A stretch of DNA of 64,000 nucleotides from Algoriphagus sp. AGSA1 (GCF_021390545.1 NZ_JAJUWR010000019.1:60220-124219); one strand, 5' to 3'; positions 35,846-44,753 are shown, numbered from the stretch's first letter. The notes: generated by a model not told the origin, from the sequence alone. Translations and numbers: made by a program.

Positions 35846-37741
35846 ATGAATGGATTTTTGGCAAATGCCATCCTTTATATACTCGCGGCAATTATCTGCG
35901 TCCCTATTGCCAAACGACTGGGAATGGGGTCTGTTTTAGGCTATTTGTTTGCCGGTATTCTTATCGGCCCCTATTTGCTGGGATTCATCACAAACGAAGT
36001 GGAAGGGCAGGATATCATGCATGCCACTGAGTTCGGAGTGGTAATGATGTTGTTTTTGATAGGACTGGAGCTAGAACCTAAAAACCTATGGAAAATGCGT
36101 CAGCTGATTCTCAAAGTAGGCTTAACTCAAGTTCTCCTTACCGCATTGTTCCTACTAGGAATCGGGATTTTTCTAGGTGTACAGTGGCAAATTTCACTGG
36201 CTATAGGTTTATCTATGGCATTGTCATCTACTGCTATTGTCTTGCAATCATTAAAGGAAAAAAATGAAATGAATACCCCCACGGGCAAAATGTCTTTTGG
36301 GGTTTTACTCATGCAGGATATAGCAGTGATACCTATTCTGGCCTTGTTGCCCCTTTTGGTTTTTGGACAAGGTACGGCAGTGGAGGCTACTTCAGGTATG
36401 CATGGATTTATAGATAAGTTGCCGGGATGGGGACAAACCCTGGCACTCGTTGGCGCCATAGGCATAGTGGTGCTTTTAGGACAGTTTGGTTTTGGCCCAC
36501 TGCTCAACTGGGTGGCTAAAACCAGGTTAAGGGAATTGTTCACTGCCTCAGCTCTATTGATTGTAGTCGCGATAGCATTCCTGATGGAGCTGGTCGGCCT
36601 CAGTCCTGCACTGGGATCCTTTTTGGCCGGAGTGATTTTAGCCAATTCTCCCTATAAGCATGCGTTAGAATCTGATTTGGAACCTTTTAAGGGCTTGCTT
36701 TTAGGACTGTTTTTCATGGCTGTAGGTTCTACCATCAATTTTAATCTAATCTATACCGACGCCTCAGTAATAATATCTCTCACACTTGGGGTTATCGCTC
36801 TAAAAACCATCATTTTACTCCTCATCGGCAAAAGCAAAAATTTACGGATTTCATCCAATCTCAGTTTTGCCATTGGACTTTCCCAGGTAGGCGAGTTTTC
36901 TTTCGTGACGTATGCTTTTGCACTTCAATTAGGGATTTTTGACCAAGCACTTTCAGATACCCTCATGGCGGTGACTGCCTTGAGCATGACTATCACCCCT
37001 CTCCTATTGGTAATCTTGGACAAATTTGTCCTTCCGGCGATCGATAGGACACATAAGGACATCGAAAAAGAAATGGACAATATAGATGAGCACAACAAAG
37101 TAATACTAATTGGGTTTGGTCATTTTGGATCTACTCTGGGCAGATTTTTAAGAGCCAACGGCGTAGAGGCCACTATCTTAGATTCAGATCCAGACCGGGT
37201 AGAGTACCTGAGAAAAATGGGATTCAAAGTATATTTCGGTGATGGGACACGTGCAGAGTTACTACATGCTGCCGGAGCAAGTGAGGCTTCTATCCTGATT
37301 TCTGCTATTGATAGTACCCCGTACAGTATTAAAATAGTGGAACTGTGTAAAGAGGAATTTCCGCATCTGGATGTAATGATTCGGGCAAAGAACAGATACG
37401 ATGCATTTGAACTTATGGAAATGGGTGTGAAAAACATCTATAGAGAACATCTGGATACTTCCATTCGTATGGGGGAAGATGTCCTCAAGAAACTGGGATT
37501 CCGGGCACATACGGTACATAGGCTGGCCAAACAATTCCGGGCTTATGACGAAGACGCTTTGAAGGTACTTGTAAAATACAAAGACAATCAGGACGAGTAC
37601 ATTTCAAAAAACAAACAGCAAATCGAAATGCAGGAAAACCTTCTCTCCGGCGAGTTGATGCGGAAATTTGCTGTAAATGACCAAACCTGGGATAGTGATT
37701 CTATCAAAGAGGCTGAAAAATCTGAAAATAAATCAGAATAA
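35846..37741 (+). CDS. kefC: KefC-type K+/H+ antiporter (CPA2) with RCK domain
   Basis: Inner-membrane potassium-efflux system of 631 residues. About 12 transmembrane helices cover residues 1-395. The family segment ALSSTAIVLQSLKE lies near 121-134 and the antiporter motif SFGVLLMQDIAVIPILALLP near 146-165. A TrkA-N/RCK domain follows with GFGHFGSTLGRFL near 425-437. KefC is gated by thiol adducts; E. coli uses glutathione, but this organism has a bacillithiol gene (54.8 kb), so its ligand may differ. The C-terminal ~110 residues are charged. It is last in the Fe-S/kefF/kefC operon, with the TetR gene 51 bp downstream. Confidence 0.92.
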   Translation: MNGFLANAILYILAAIICVPIAKRLGMGSVLGYLFAGILIGPYLLGFITNEVEGQDIMHATEFGVVMMLFLIGLELEPKNLWKMRQLILKVGLTQVLLTALFLLGIGIFLGVQWQISLAIGLSMALSSTAIVLQSLKEKNEMNTPTGKMSFGVLLMQDIAVIPILALLPLLVFGQGTAVEATSGMHGFIDKLPGWGQTLALVGAIGIVVLLGQFGFGPLLNWVAKTRLRELFTASALLIVVAIAFLMELVGLSPALGSFLAGVILANSPYKHALESDLEPFKGLLLGLFFMAVGSTINFNLIYTDASVIISLTLGVIALKTIILLLIGKSKNLRISSNLSFAIGLSQVGEFSFVTYAFALQLGIFDQALSDTLMAVTALSMTITPLLLVILDKFVLPAIDRTHKDIEKEMDNIDEHNKVILIGFGHFGSTLGRFLRANGVEATILDSDPDRVEYLRKMGFKVYFGDGTRAELLHAAGASEASILISAIDSTPYSIKIVELCKEEFPHLDVMIRAKNRYDAFELMEMGVKNIYREHLDTSIRMGEDVLKKLGFRAHTVHRLAKQFRAYDEDALKVLVKYKDNQDEYISKNKQQIEMQENLLSGELMRKFAVNDQTWDSDSIKEAEKSENKSE

Positions 37742-37743
37742 AC

Positions 37744-37775
37744 TTGACTTATTAAACACTGTTTAATTAATTTTG
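37744..37775 (+). promoter_or_regulatory. TetR gene promoter with operator between -33 and -7 boxes
   Basis: TTG (37744-37746) and TAATTTTG (37768-37775) are 21 bases apart and match the Bacteroidota promoter consensus. A perfect palindrome, ATTAAAC-ACT-GTTTAAT (37751-37767), fills the space between them, an ideal place for autorepression by the TetR-type product. A related site is at 38427-38442. Confidence 0.7.
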
Positions 37776-37792
37776 ACCATTCAAAAATCATA

Positions 37793-38404
37793 ATGGGTAT
37801 TACAGATCGCAAAGAACGTGAGAAAGAAGAGCTGAAGGAGACAATACTGAAAGCTGCAAAAAGTTTGTTTTTGGAAAAAGGCGTGGAAAAGACCTCCATG
37901 AGAAACATAGCAGATAGAATTGAGTACAGTCCTGGAATAATCTATCATTATTTTAAGGATAAAAACGAGATTTTCCATGCCCTGCATCAAGAAGGGTTTA
38001 AAGCATTAAGTGAAAAAATGGAAGTGCTTTCCGTGATCCAGGATCCTTTGGAAAGATTAAAAGCAATGGGTAAAATATACATACGATTTGCCACAGAAAA
38101 CCCTGATATGTATGATCTTATGTTTATCAAGGAAGCTCCACTCTGTCATGTATTTGATTCAGAAAAGGAAGAATGGGTAGAAGGAGGAGGTGCATTTAAT
38201 AGACTTCGTATGACTATCAATGAAGCACTAGCCAACGGATACTTCCCTGACCATGAGTCTGAATCCTTGGCCTATATGGTATGGTCCACAGTCCACGGAA
38301 TGGTTTCTCTAAATATCCGGAAACGTTGTGATGTGATTGAGGCCGCAAGAAGGGAAAATATAGTTAGCGATGGCTTAGATGCTTTCTTTAAACTCTTGGG
38401 ATAA
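37793..38404 (+). CDS. TetR/AcrR-family regulator of the efflux operon
   Basis: Transcriptional repressor of 203 residues. The HTH is near 22-62: ILKAAKSLFLEKGVEKTSMR, then NIADRIEYSPGIIYHYFKDK. The C-terminal ligand domain is divergent, as is usual. It is followed by the TolC/adaptor/RND genes and has a palindromic operator in its own promoter, so it most likely represses itself and the efflux genes until a toxic compound binds. The inducing compound is unknown. The ATG at 37793 gives MGITDRKERE. Confidence 0.92.
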   Translation: MGITDRKEREKEELKETILKAAKSLFLEKGVEKTSMRNIADRIEYSPGIIYHYFKDKNEIFHALHQEGFKALSEKMEVLSVIQDPLERLKAMGKIYIRFATENPDMYDLMFIKEAPLCHVFDSEKEEWVEGGGAFNRLRMTINEALANGYFPDHESESLAYMVWSTVHGMVSLNIRKRCDVIEAARRENIVSDGLDAFFKLLG

Positions 38405-38421
38405 CTCCCATTTTTTTTGTC

Positions 38422-38442
38422 TTGCAATTAAACAATGTTCAT
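38422..38442 (+). promoter_or_regulatory. Second TetR operator-like site before the TolC gene
   Basis: ATTAAAC-AAT-GTTCAT (38427-38442) is close to the palindrome ATTAAAC-ACT-GTTTAAT at 37751-37767, with an intact left arm and a weaker right arm. A TTG at 38422-38424 precedes it in a similar position, but no clear -7 box follows. It lies 21 bases before the start codon of the outer-membrane efflux gene. Confidence 0.5.
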
Positions 38443-38462
38443 AAAATAGACGATGTATAAAA

Positions 38463-39818
38463 ATGACGATTAAGGCTTATATTTTACTGATCCCACTTTG
38501 CCTGTTACTTGGCCATACCGTCCCTGCCCAGGGCATTTTGAAGAAATATATCCAACTAGGGATTGAGAATAACCTGGTTCTGAAGGAGAAGAATATTTCG
38601 ATTGGGCATAGCCTCCTAGCGCTAAAAGATGCCAAAAGCCATTTCTTGCCAGTGATAGATTTTGGGGCAACCTACAATCTAGCAACAGGTGGACGCACGA
38701 TTAACTTCCCAGTCGGGGATCTGCTCAACAATGTTTACAGCACTTTGAATGAGCTGACCCAATCCCAGCAATTTCCACAGTTGGAAAACGTCAGCGAAAA
38801 CTTCCTACCCAACAACTTTTACGATACCAGAATCAGAGTAAGCATGCCACTTATCAATCCGGATCTATCCTATCAAAAAAACATTCGCGAAAAACAGGTA
38901 CAAGTCTCGGAATACGATCTGGCGATCTACAAAGCCACACTTATCCAGGACATCAAGCTTGCCTATTTCGACTATTGCACTGCACATGCGGCCATAGACG
39001 TAATCAAGAGTTCCAAAGAACTTGTTTATCAGAACCTTAGAGACAACCAATCACTTCTCCAAAATGGAAAGGGACTTCATGCAGCTGTATTGCGAGCTGA
39101 GAGTGAAGTTGAAAATATAAATGCGCTCCTGATTGAAGCTGAGAATAGAGAGAAGAACGCAAGCTATTATCTTAATTTCCTCCTCAACAGACCATTGGAA
39201 ACCGAGCTTGTTTTTGAAGAGCAACCACTTGATTGGGAATTGATCAGAAATCTCGCACAGGAAGAAAATCTCTCATTCAGACCTGAACTTTTACAGTTTT
39301 CCTCCCTCAATTCTATTCAGGAAACCCAATTGAAATCGAGCAAAAATTATTGGATCCCCAGACTTAATACGTTTGCTGATCTTGGAAGCCAGGCGTTCAA
39401 TTTTGAGTTTAGCGGTCAAAAGACCGCATATCTTTTCTTTGGGTTGAATCTTTCCATTCCCATATTCCAGGGAAACAGGAATAGAACCCAAATACAGCGT
39501 TCCCGGCTTGGATTGGAGAACATTGCAATACAACAAAACCTCACTGAAAACAAGCTAACCCTCGATTTAAAACTTGCAAAAAATCAATTGAAGACAAGTG
39601 AAGCCACTTATCGCTCGGCTGAGAAGAAGACCGAATCCTCAAGTACTTACCTCAGGTTAGTCAATCGTGGATTTAAAGAAGGCACCAATTCCCTTATAGA
39701 ATTTATAGATGCCAGAAATCAACATACACAAGCTGAATTACAAAAAACGATTACTGCTTACGCCCTCCTAAAGGCTCAAGCCACGCTTGAAAGACAACTG
39801 CTCGTAGATACATATTAA
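38463..39818 (+). CDS. TolC-family outer-membrane efflux protein
   Basis: Outer-membrane channel of a tripartite efflux pump, 451 residues. A signal peptide covers about 1-23 (LLLGHTVPAQ). Two repeats of long helices with strands follow: NNLVLKEKNISIGHSLLALK near 35-54 and the second half from about 250 with NLSIPIFQGNRNRTQIQRS near 328-346. This is the OEP pattern. It is the first structural gene of the efflux operon; the adaptor gene starts ten bases after its stop. Confidence 0.92.
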   Translation: MTIKAYILLIPLCLLLGHTVPAQGILKKYIQLGIENNLVLKEKNISIGHSLLALKDAKSHFLPVIDFGATYNLATGGRTINFPVGDLLNNVYSTLNELTQSQQFPQLENVSENFLPNNFYDTRIRVSMPLINPDLSYQKNIREKQVQVSEYDLAIYKATLIQDIKLAYFDYCTAHAAIDVIKSSKELVYQNLRDNQSLLQNGKGLHAAVLRAESEVENINALLIEAENREKNASYYLNFLLNRPLETELVFEEQPLDWELIRNLAQEENLSFRPELLQFSSLNSIQETQLKSSKNYWIPRLNTFADLGSQAFNFEFSGQKTAYLFFGLNLSIPIFQGNRNRTQIQRSRLGLENIAIQQNLTENKLTLDLKLAKNQLKTSEATYRSAEKKTESSSTYLRLVNRGFKEGTNSLIEFIDARNQHTQAELQKTITAYALLKAQATLERQLLVDTY

Positions 39819-39828
39819 CCATTTAACC

Positions 39829-40881
39829 ATGAAAAGTTTAACAAACCTCTACTCTATCCTTTTGCTGACAGGAATAGCTTTCGGCTGCGGACAAGCAGAG
39901 ACCACACGTCCCCTGCCCTCCAAAGGAGAAGTAATCCCGGTAAAAGTACAAATCCTCGAAAAAGGCAGCCACTCCAACCCGATTTCCACCAGTGGTAATT
40001 TTACCACTAAAAATGAAACCATCCTGTCATTTAAAGTTGGGGGGATCGTTTCCAGAATTTATGTGCAGGAAGGAGAAAAAGTAAAGCAAGGACAGCTGCT
40101 TGCGACCTTGAATTTGACCGAGATCCAGTCAGGTTTAAATCAGTCAAAAATAGGACTGGAGAAAGCAAAAAGAGATTTTGAAAGAGTAACTCGACTTTAT
40201 ACGGATAGTGTGGCCACGCTGGAGCAAAAGCAAAATGCCGAAACAGCATTGGAGATAGCGGAGCAACAATTCAAAACGGCGGCATTTAACCTGGAATATT
40301 CACAGATCAGAGCAAATCAAAGCGGGTTCGTCTTGGCAAAATTTGCCAATGAAGGGCAGCAAGTCGCTTCCGGAGCGCCGGTTTTGCAGATCAACGGCAA
40401 CAACGCTAATGCTTGGGTCTTTCGGACCAATGTTAACGATCAAAACTGGTCTTACATCACTCTAGGAGACTCCGCCAGTCTGCGTACAGACACAGAAGAG
40501 AGCAGGGGTTTTTCGGGAAAAATTGTTCGTAAGAGCCAAGCCGCTGACCCGGTCACCGGCTCTTTCTGGATAGAGATAGCCCCAGACAATCCAGGGGAGA
40601 CAAAATTCGCTTCCGGCATGTTTGGCAGAGCTACTGTTTTCCCAAGTAATCAAATAGAGGCCTGGGAAATCCCCTACGAATCTCTTCTCGATGCTCAAGG
40701 GGATCAGGGCTATGTCTTTGTATCGAAAGACCAAAAAACGGCTGAAAAAGTATCCGTAAAGTTGGGGAAGATCTCTCCTAAATCAGTCCAGGTAACCGAA
40801 GGACTTGCGGGATATCCACATTTGATCATTTCGGGCTCTGCCTATCTCACAGACCAGTCCCAAATCAAAATCCAGAATTAA
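39829..40881 (+). CDS. RND efflux periplasmic adaptor lipoprotein
   Basis: HlyD/AcrA-type membrane-fusion protein of 350 residues. The lipobox has C20 (GIAFGCGQ), so the protein is anchored in the inner membrane and spans the periplasm. The lipoyl-like half-motif GGIVSRIYVQEGEKVKQGQL is near 71-90, a short coiled-coil hairpin near 100-150, and the second half-motif QSGFVLAKFANEGQQVASGA near 164-183. It links the TolC-like channel with the RND permease downstream. The permease start is 202 bases away, across a duplicated leader segment. Confidence 0.92.
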   Translation: MKSLTNLYSILLLTGIAFGCGQAETTRPLPSKGEVIPVKVQILEKGSHSNPISTSGNFTTKNETILSFKVGGIVSRIYVQEGEKVKQGQLLATLNLTEIQSGLNQSKIGLEKAKRDFERVTRLYTDSVATLEQKQNAETALEIAEQQFKTAAFNLEYSQIRANQSGFVLAKFANEGQQVASGAPVLQINGNNANAWVFRTNVNDQNWSYITLGDSASLRTDTEESRGFSGKIVRKSQAADPVTGSFWIEIAPDNPGETKFASGMFGRATVFPSNQIEAWEIPYESLLDAQGDQGYVFVSKDQKTAEKVSVKLGKISPKSVQVTEGLAGYPHLIISGSAYLTDQSQIKIQN

Positions 40882-40883
40882 GA

Positions 40884-40992
40884 TGAAATCGAGCATGACT
40901 CAAGAGTCACAATTGGAGGATAATAATGCATGCGAGATTCCACCTGCCTGCCGGCAGGCAGGTGTGGCCTTTAAAAGACAAATTATAAACAC
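40884..40992 (+). repeat. Duplicated RND leader, unit 1 (with palindrome insertion)
   Basis: Starts ATGAAATCGAGCATG and ends AATTATAAACAC, like unit 2. It carries a hairpin TGACT-CAAG-AGTCA (40895-40908) and, at 40944-40963, an inserted 20-bp perfect palindrome made of CCTGCCTGCC and GGCAGGCAGG that is absent from unit 2. Its initial ATG frame is short and not a gene. Confidence 0.75.
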
Positions 40993-41083
40993 ATGAAATC
41001 GAGCATGTCGAAGGCGACACACAAAGGGATGATTATTCCCCGTGCGAGATTCCATGTGACCATTGAAAAACAATTATAAACAC
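40993..41083 (+). repeat. Duplicated RND leader, unit 2
   Basis: Starts ATGAAATCGAGCATG, has a hairpin TGTCG-AAGG-CGACA (41006-41019) at the same place as in unit 1 but with different bases, then GTGCGAGATTCCATGTG and CAATTATAAACAC directly before the true RND start codon. Unit 1 aligns over most of its length. Confidence 0.75.
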
Positions 41084-44000
41084 ATGAAAATTTCAGATTT
41101 TGCCGTTAAAAATTATCAGTTTACACTGATCATTTTCCTGATGGCAATAGCAATCGGCTCGACTACGTTTTTCAATATGCCCCGCAGCGAGGATCCCGTG
41201 ATAGAGGCTCCACAATTCCCTGTAGTGGTGGTATATCCGGGGGCTAGTCCAGAAGATATGGAGGAGTTGGTAGTAGATCCATTGGAAAAGGTTATTTACG
41301 GGCTGGAAGACATTAAAAGGATAAAGACGGAGATACAAGACGGAGTAGCGGTGATCTTCGTGGAATACAATTATAATAAAGATGTCAATGAGAAGTATCA
41401 GGAATTGGTACGGGAAGTCAATTCTCTTCGTCCAGAGCTCCCGCAGGATATTTATAGCATAGAGATCAGAAAAGTAAGACCATCCGATGTGAATATCTTA
41501 CAGCTAGCTATGATCTCAGAAAATGCTTCTAAGGAACAAATGAAACACTACGCCGATAGGCTTCAGGATGTGTTGGAGAAAATCAACGAGTTGAAGAAAG
41601 TAGAGATCCATGGGATTCCGGCTCAGATCGTCCGTATCGAACTAAGTTTGGATAAAATCTCAGAAATGAATATCCCTTTAAATGCTATCATTGGAAGTAT
41701 TCAAAGTGAACTGGCGAATATTCCGGGGGGATCAGTAGAAGCTGGTACCAAGACTTTCAACGTAAAGACAAGTGGAAATTACACCTCCGCATCCGAAGTC
41801 GAAGAGACTATCATATTCTCTTACCAAGGCAAAAACATTGCGCTTAAGGATGTGGCGACTGTTCATTATGACTTTGAGGATCAAACTCATCTTACAAGGC
41901 TAAATGGCTATCGTTCGCTGTTCATCACTGCTGCGATGAAAGAGGGGAACAATATATCCTCCCTGCAGAAAAAGTATCTTGCTGTATTGGAATCCTTCAG
42001 ATCTGAACTTCCGGAAAACATCGCTTTGGTGACCGCTTTTGATCAGGCAGATTATGTTAACAGGCGTCTAAGCGGATTGGGGACGGATTTTCTGATCGCC
42101 ATAGGATTGGTATTTATCACTCTTTTGCCGCTGGGAAACCGGGCATCACTGATTGTAATGATCTCAATCCCGCTTTCCCTTGCCATTGGTCTTGTTCTTC
42201 TGAATGCCTTCGGATTCGGTCTCAACCAGCTAAGTATCGTAGGCTTGGTAGTTGCCCTGGGACTTTTAGTAGATGACAGTATTGTGGTAGTGGAAAATAT
42301 TGAACGATGGATACGCGAAGGCCATTCCAGAATGGATGCTGCACTTTTGGCCACCAAACAGATCTCTGTATCAGTAGTCGGCTGTACTGTTACTTTGATT
42401 ATAGCTTTTATGCCATTGGTGTTTTTACCCGAAGGTTCCGGTGACTTTATCAGGAGCCTTCCGCTGGCGGTCATTATGAGCGTGCTGGCATCTATGCTGG
42501 TATCTCTCACAATTATCCCATTTCTGGCATCCAGGATTCTCAAAGAGCATGGCGGCACCGAAAATCGCATTCTCGCATTTGTGCAAAAGGCCATACATAA
42601 AAGCTATGCCCCTATTTTAGAAATGGCCTTGAAGATGCCTGTCCGCACATTAATGATTGCAGGTGGCATTTTCGTGGCCTCACTGGTTCTATTTCCCATT
42701 ATCGGTTTTAGTCTTTTTCCTCCATCGGAGAAACCACAATTTCTTATCAACATCACCACCCCTTTGCAATCCAATCTCTCAACAACAGATCTGGTTGCAA
42801 GAGAAGTGGAAGCTGAACTCAGCCAGATACCGCAATTGATGAATTTCTCCACCAATGTAGGAAAGGGGAATCCCAGGATTTACTATAATGAAATCCCGGA
42901 AAACGAGCGAACAGATTATGCACAGATCTTTGTACAGTTGGATCCGGCAACCACTCCTCCCCAAAAGATGGCTTTAATCGAAGAGTTGAAAAGTAAATTC
43001 ATCGACTATGCAGGCGCAAAAATAGAAGTGAAAAACTTTGAACAGGGACCTCCTGTAACGGCTCCTGTGGAAGTAAGAATTAGCGGGGGCAATCTCGATA
43101 CGCTCCGTCGCTTGGCCACTCAAGTTGAGGCCATGCTAAAAGACACCGAAGGCACACTCTACATCAACAATCCTATTTCCAATCTTAAAACAGATATTAA
43201 GGTAGATATCCAAAAGGATAAAGCGAGACAACTGGGAATAAACATCGCGGATATAGACCGAACAGTGAGATTGGCTATTGCTGGATTGAACTTGGGCTCG
43301 TTTACTGACGAATTTGGAGATGAGCGGGATATACTCATCACTAGCCCACGGGCAGCAAAAGCAACCTTGGCAAATTTCGATGGTTTACATATCAATAATC
43401 AACAGGGAGCAGGGATCCCCCTTTCCCAGGTAGCTGATCTTAAATTAGAAAGCAGCAACCTCTCCATAGACCATTTCAATAAAATCAGATCAGTCTCTCT
43501 ATCGGCTTTTGTAGATCCTAACTACTTGAATGATCGTGTCATCAATGAGGTCATCGCCAAAATGGAGGTCATGGATCTACCAGAAGGCTATAGTTATACT
43601 ATGGGAGGCGAATATGAAACAAGACAAGAATCCTTTGCTGGATTCAATACCGTGATAATTGTCACAGTTTTTCTATTTATCGCCGTATTGATTTTGCTTT
43701 TCAAAACGTTTAAGAGCACCATCATCGTACTGTCAGTCATTCCGCTGGGAATGGTCGGGGCACTAGTGGCTCTTTGGGTGACGGGAAACTCTTTATCCTT
43801 TGTTGCAATAATCGGTCTGATCGCACTCGCAGGGATAGAAGTGAAAACCTCAATATTATTAGTGGATTTTACAAATCAACTACGCTTGGAAGGAAAAGCA
43901 CTCAATGAAGCTATTCGCGAGGCGGGAGAAGTACGCTTCTTACCTATCGTGCTTACCACAGTCACCGCAATAGGTGGATTGATCCCGATAGCGATTTCCA

Positions 44001-44146
44001 CAAACCCGCTCATCTCCCCTCTGGCAATAGTGTTGATTGGCGGATTAATAAGCTCCACACTTCTTTCAAGGATTGTCACTCCAGTCATGTACAAACTACT
44101 GCCACCAAAAATAGGATCCCAAGCTCAGCAATCCGCAGTACAATAA
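41084..44146 (+). CDS. RND-family efflux permease (AcrB/MexF type)
   Basis: Proton-driven inner-membrane pump of the HAE1-like RND superfamily, 1020 residues. There are 12 membrane helices with two large periplasmic loops (about 32-335 and 550-860). The proton-relay acids are in GLLVDDSIVVVENIERW near 394-410, and GEYETRQESFAGF precedes the second helix bundle. Together with the adaptor and the TolC-like protein it forms a complete drug or solvent pump. I chose the ATG at 41084 (MKISDFAVKN), which follows the duplicated leader; a TTG at 41063 would add seven residues. Substrate is not predictable. Confidence 0.94.
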   Translation: MKISDFAVKNYQFTLIIFLMAIAIGSTTFFNMPRSEDPVIEAPQFPVVVVYPGASPEDMEELVVDPLEKVIYGLEDIKRIKTEIQDGVAVIFVEYNYNKDVNEKYQELVREVNSLRPELPQDIYSIEIRKVRPSDVNILQLAMISENASKEQMKHYADRLQDVLEKINELKKVEIHGIPAQIVRIELSLDKISEMNIPLNAIIGSIQSELANIPGGSVEAGTKTFNVKTSGNYTSASEVEETIIFSYQGKNIALKDVATVHYDFEDQTHLTRLNGYRSLFITAAMKEGNNISSLQKKYLAVLESFRSELPENIALVTAFDQADYVNRRLSGLGTDFLIAIGLVFITLLPLGNRASLIVMISIPLSLAIGLVLLNAFGFGLNQLSIVGLVVALGLLVDDSIVVVENIERWIREGHSRMDAALLATKQISVSVVGCTVTLIIAFMPLVFLPEGSGDFIRSLPLAVIMSVLASMLVSLTIIPFLASRILKEHGGTENRILAFVQKAIHKSYAPILEMALKMPVRTLMIAGGIFVASLVLFPIIGFSLFPPSEKPQFLINITTPLQSNLSTTDLVAREVEAELSQIPQLMNFSTNVGKGNPRIYYNEIPENERTDYAQIFVQLDPATTPPQKMALIEELKSKFIDYAGAKIEVKNFEQGPPVTAPVEVRISGGNLDTLRRLATQVEAMLKDTEGTLYINNPISNLKTDIKVDIQKDKARQLGINIADIDRTVRLAIAGLNLGSFTDEFGDERDILITSPRAAKATLANFDGLHINNQQGAGIPLSQVADLKLESSNLSIDHFNKIRSVSLSAFVDPNYLNDRVINEVIAKMEVMDLPEGYSYTMGGEYETRQESFAGFNTVIIVTVFLFIAVLILLFKTFKSTIIVLSVIPLGMVGALVALWVTGNSLSFVAIIGLIALAGIEVKTSILLVDFTNQLRLEGKALNEAIREAGEVRFLPIVLTTVTAIGGLIPIAISTNPLISPLAIVLIGGLISSTLLSRIVTPVMYKLLPPKIGSQAQQSAVQ

Positions 44147-44257
44147 TACCACCGGAGCCTTCCTCACATGAAACCAATGCAGCAGCCCACTATCAAGTCC
44201 CAGATAGCACGTATCCCAAAAACCTCAAACTTATCTAGCTGTCAGGTAATTAGTATG

Positions 44258-44290
44258 TATAATTAACATTCCTATTTATTGTTAATTATA
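44258..44290. terminator. AT-rich hairpin after the efflux operon
   Basis: TATAATTAACA (44258-44268) pairs perfectly with TGTTAATTATA (44280-44290) around an 11-base loop. No T run follows, so it is a weak terminator candidate or another regulatory palindrome. The rest of the gap 44147-44424 shows nothing I recognise. Confidence 0.4.
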
Positions 44291-44424
44291 GGTTTTCCTG
44301 TAGCGAATCACTGAGTAATAACGTCTTAATCTAGTATTTTGGAACTAAATATTTGTTTTGATGTTTCCACTGACCGTCCGAACACATAATCATCTATTCT
44401 TTTTCATTTCAAAAAGCACCTACT

Positions 44425-44673
44425 ATGAACCAACAATTTACACAGCTAAAAAAGGCCATTGAAGTCTTCCACTCCTATGGCATCACGCTGATTGGCCAGC
44501 ATAAAAACGCTGACTTTATTGAGCAATTGCGCATGGATCCTGTTTTTGTAAACGGTCTTATTTTCGAACTTGAATACCATTTGCAGGTTATTTTCCAGGA
44601 GGAAAAACTCGGCACCGTACATACACCTAAGGATTTGATAGTTCTACTCTTCAATATCCCGCAGGAGAATTGA
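44425..44673 (+). CDS. Acyl-carrier-protein-like protein without phosphopantetheine serine
   Basis: Small protein of 82 residues that reads like the four-helix ACP fold: FIEQLRMDPVFVNGLIFELEYHL (cited by its ends, about 33-55) then KLGTVHTPKDLIVLLFN near 62-78, which parallels the D-S-L...E-L...LE pattern and final T..DL of ACPs. Where ACPs carry the modified serine this sequence has proline (MDPV). So it cannot be charged in the usual way. It could be a structural relative or regulator. No fatty-acid gene is nearby. A terminator follows. Confidence 0.6.
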   Translation: MNQQFTQLKKAIEVFHSYGITLIGQHKNADFIEQLRMDPVFVNGLIFELEYHLQVIFQEEKLGTVHTPKDLIVLLFNIPQEN

Positions 44674-44702
44674 CTTGAGTTTTGAAGATTAAACCAGCTA
44701 AT

Positions 44703-44740
44703 AAGGGTTGTGTTCTTTATTCGAAAACAACCCTTTTTTT
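44703..44740 (+). terminator. Intrinsic terminator after the ACP-like gene
   Basis: AAGGGTTGT (44703-44711) pairs with ACAACCCTT (44727-44735) and the T run continues to 44740. The 15-base loop is long. The convergent lipoprotein gene ends at 44754. Confidence 0.8.
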
Positions 44741-44753
44741 AATACGCAACTTG

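Noticed and set aside
36127..36645. Minus-strand frame of 172 codons inside kefC
   Set aside because: Antisense reading of membrane-helix codons with no family resemblance.
42052..42594. Minus-strand frame of 180 codons inside the RND permease
   Set aside because: Shadow frame of a strongly conserved plus-strand gene; composition (many Ser, Thr, Ile) is typical of an antisense reading.
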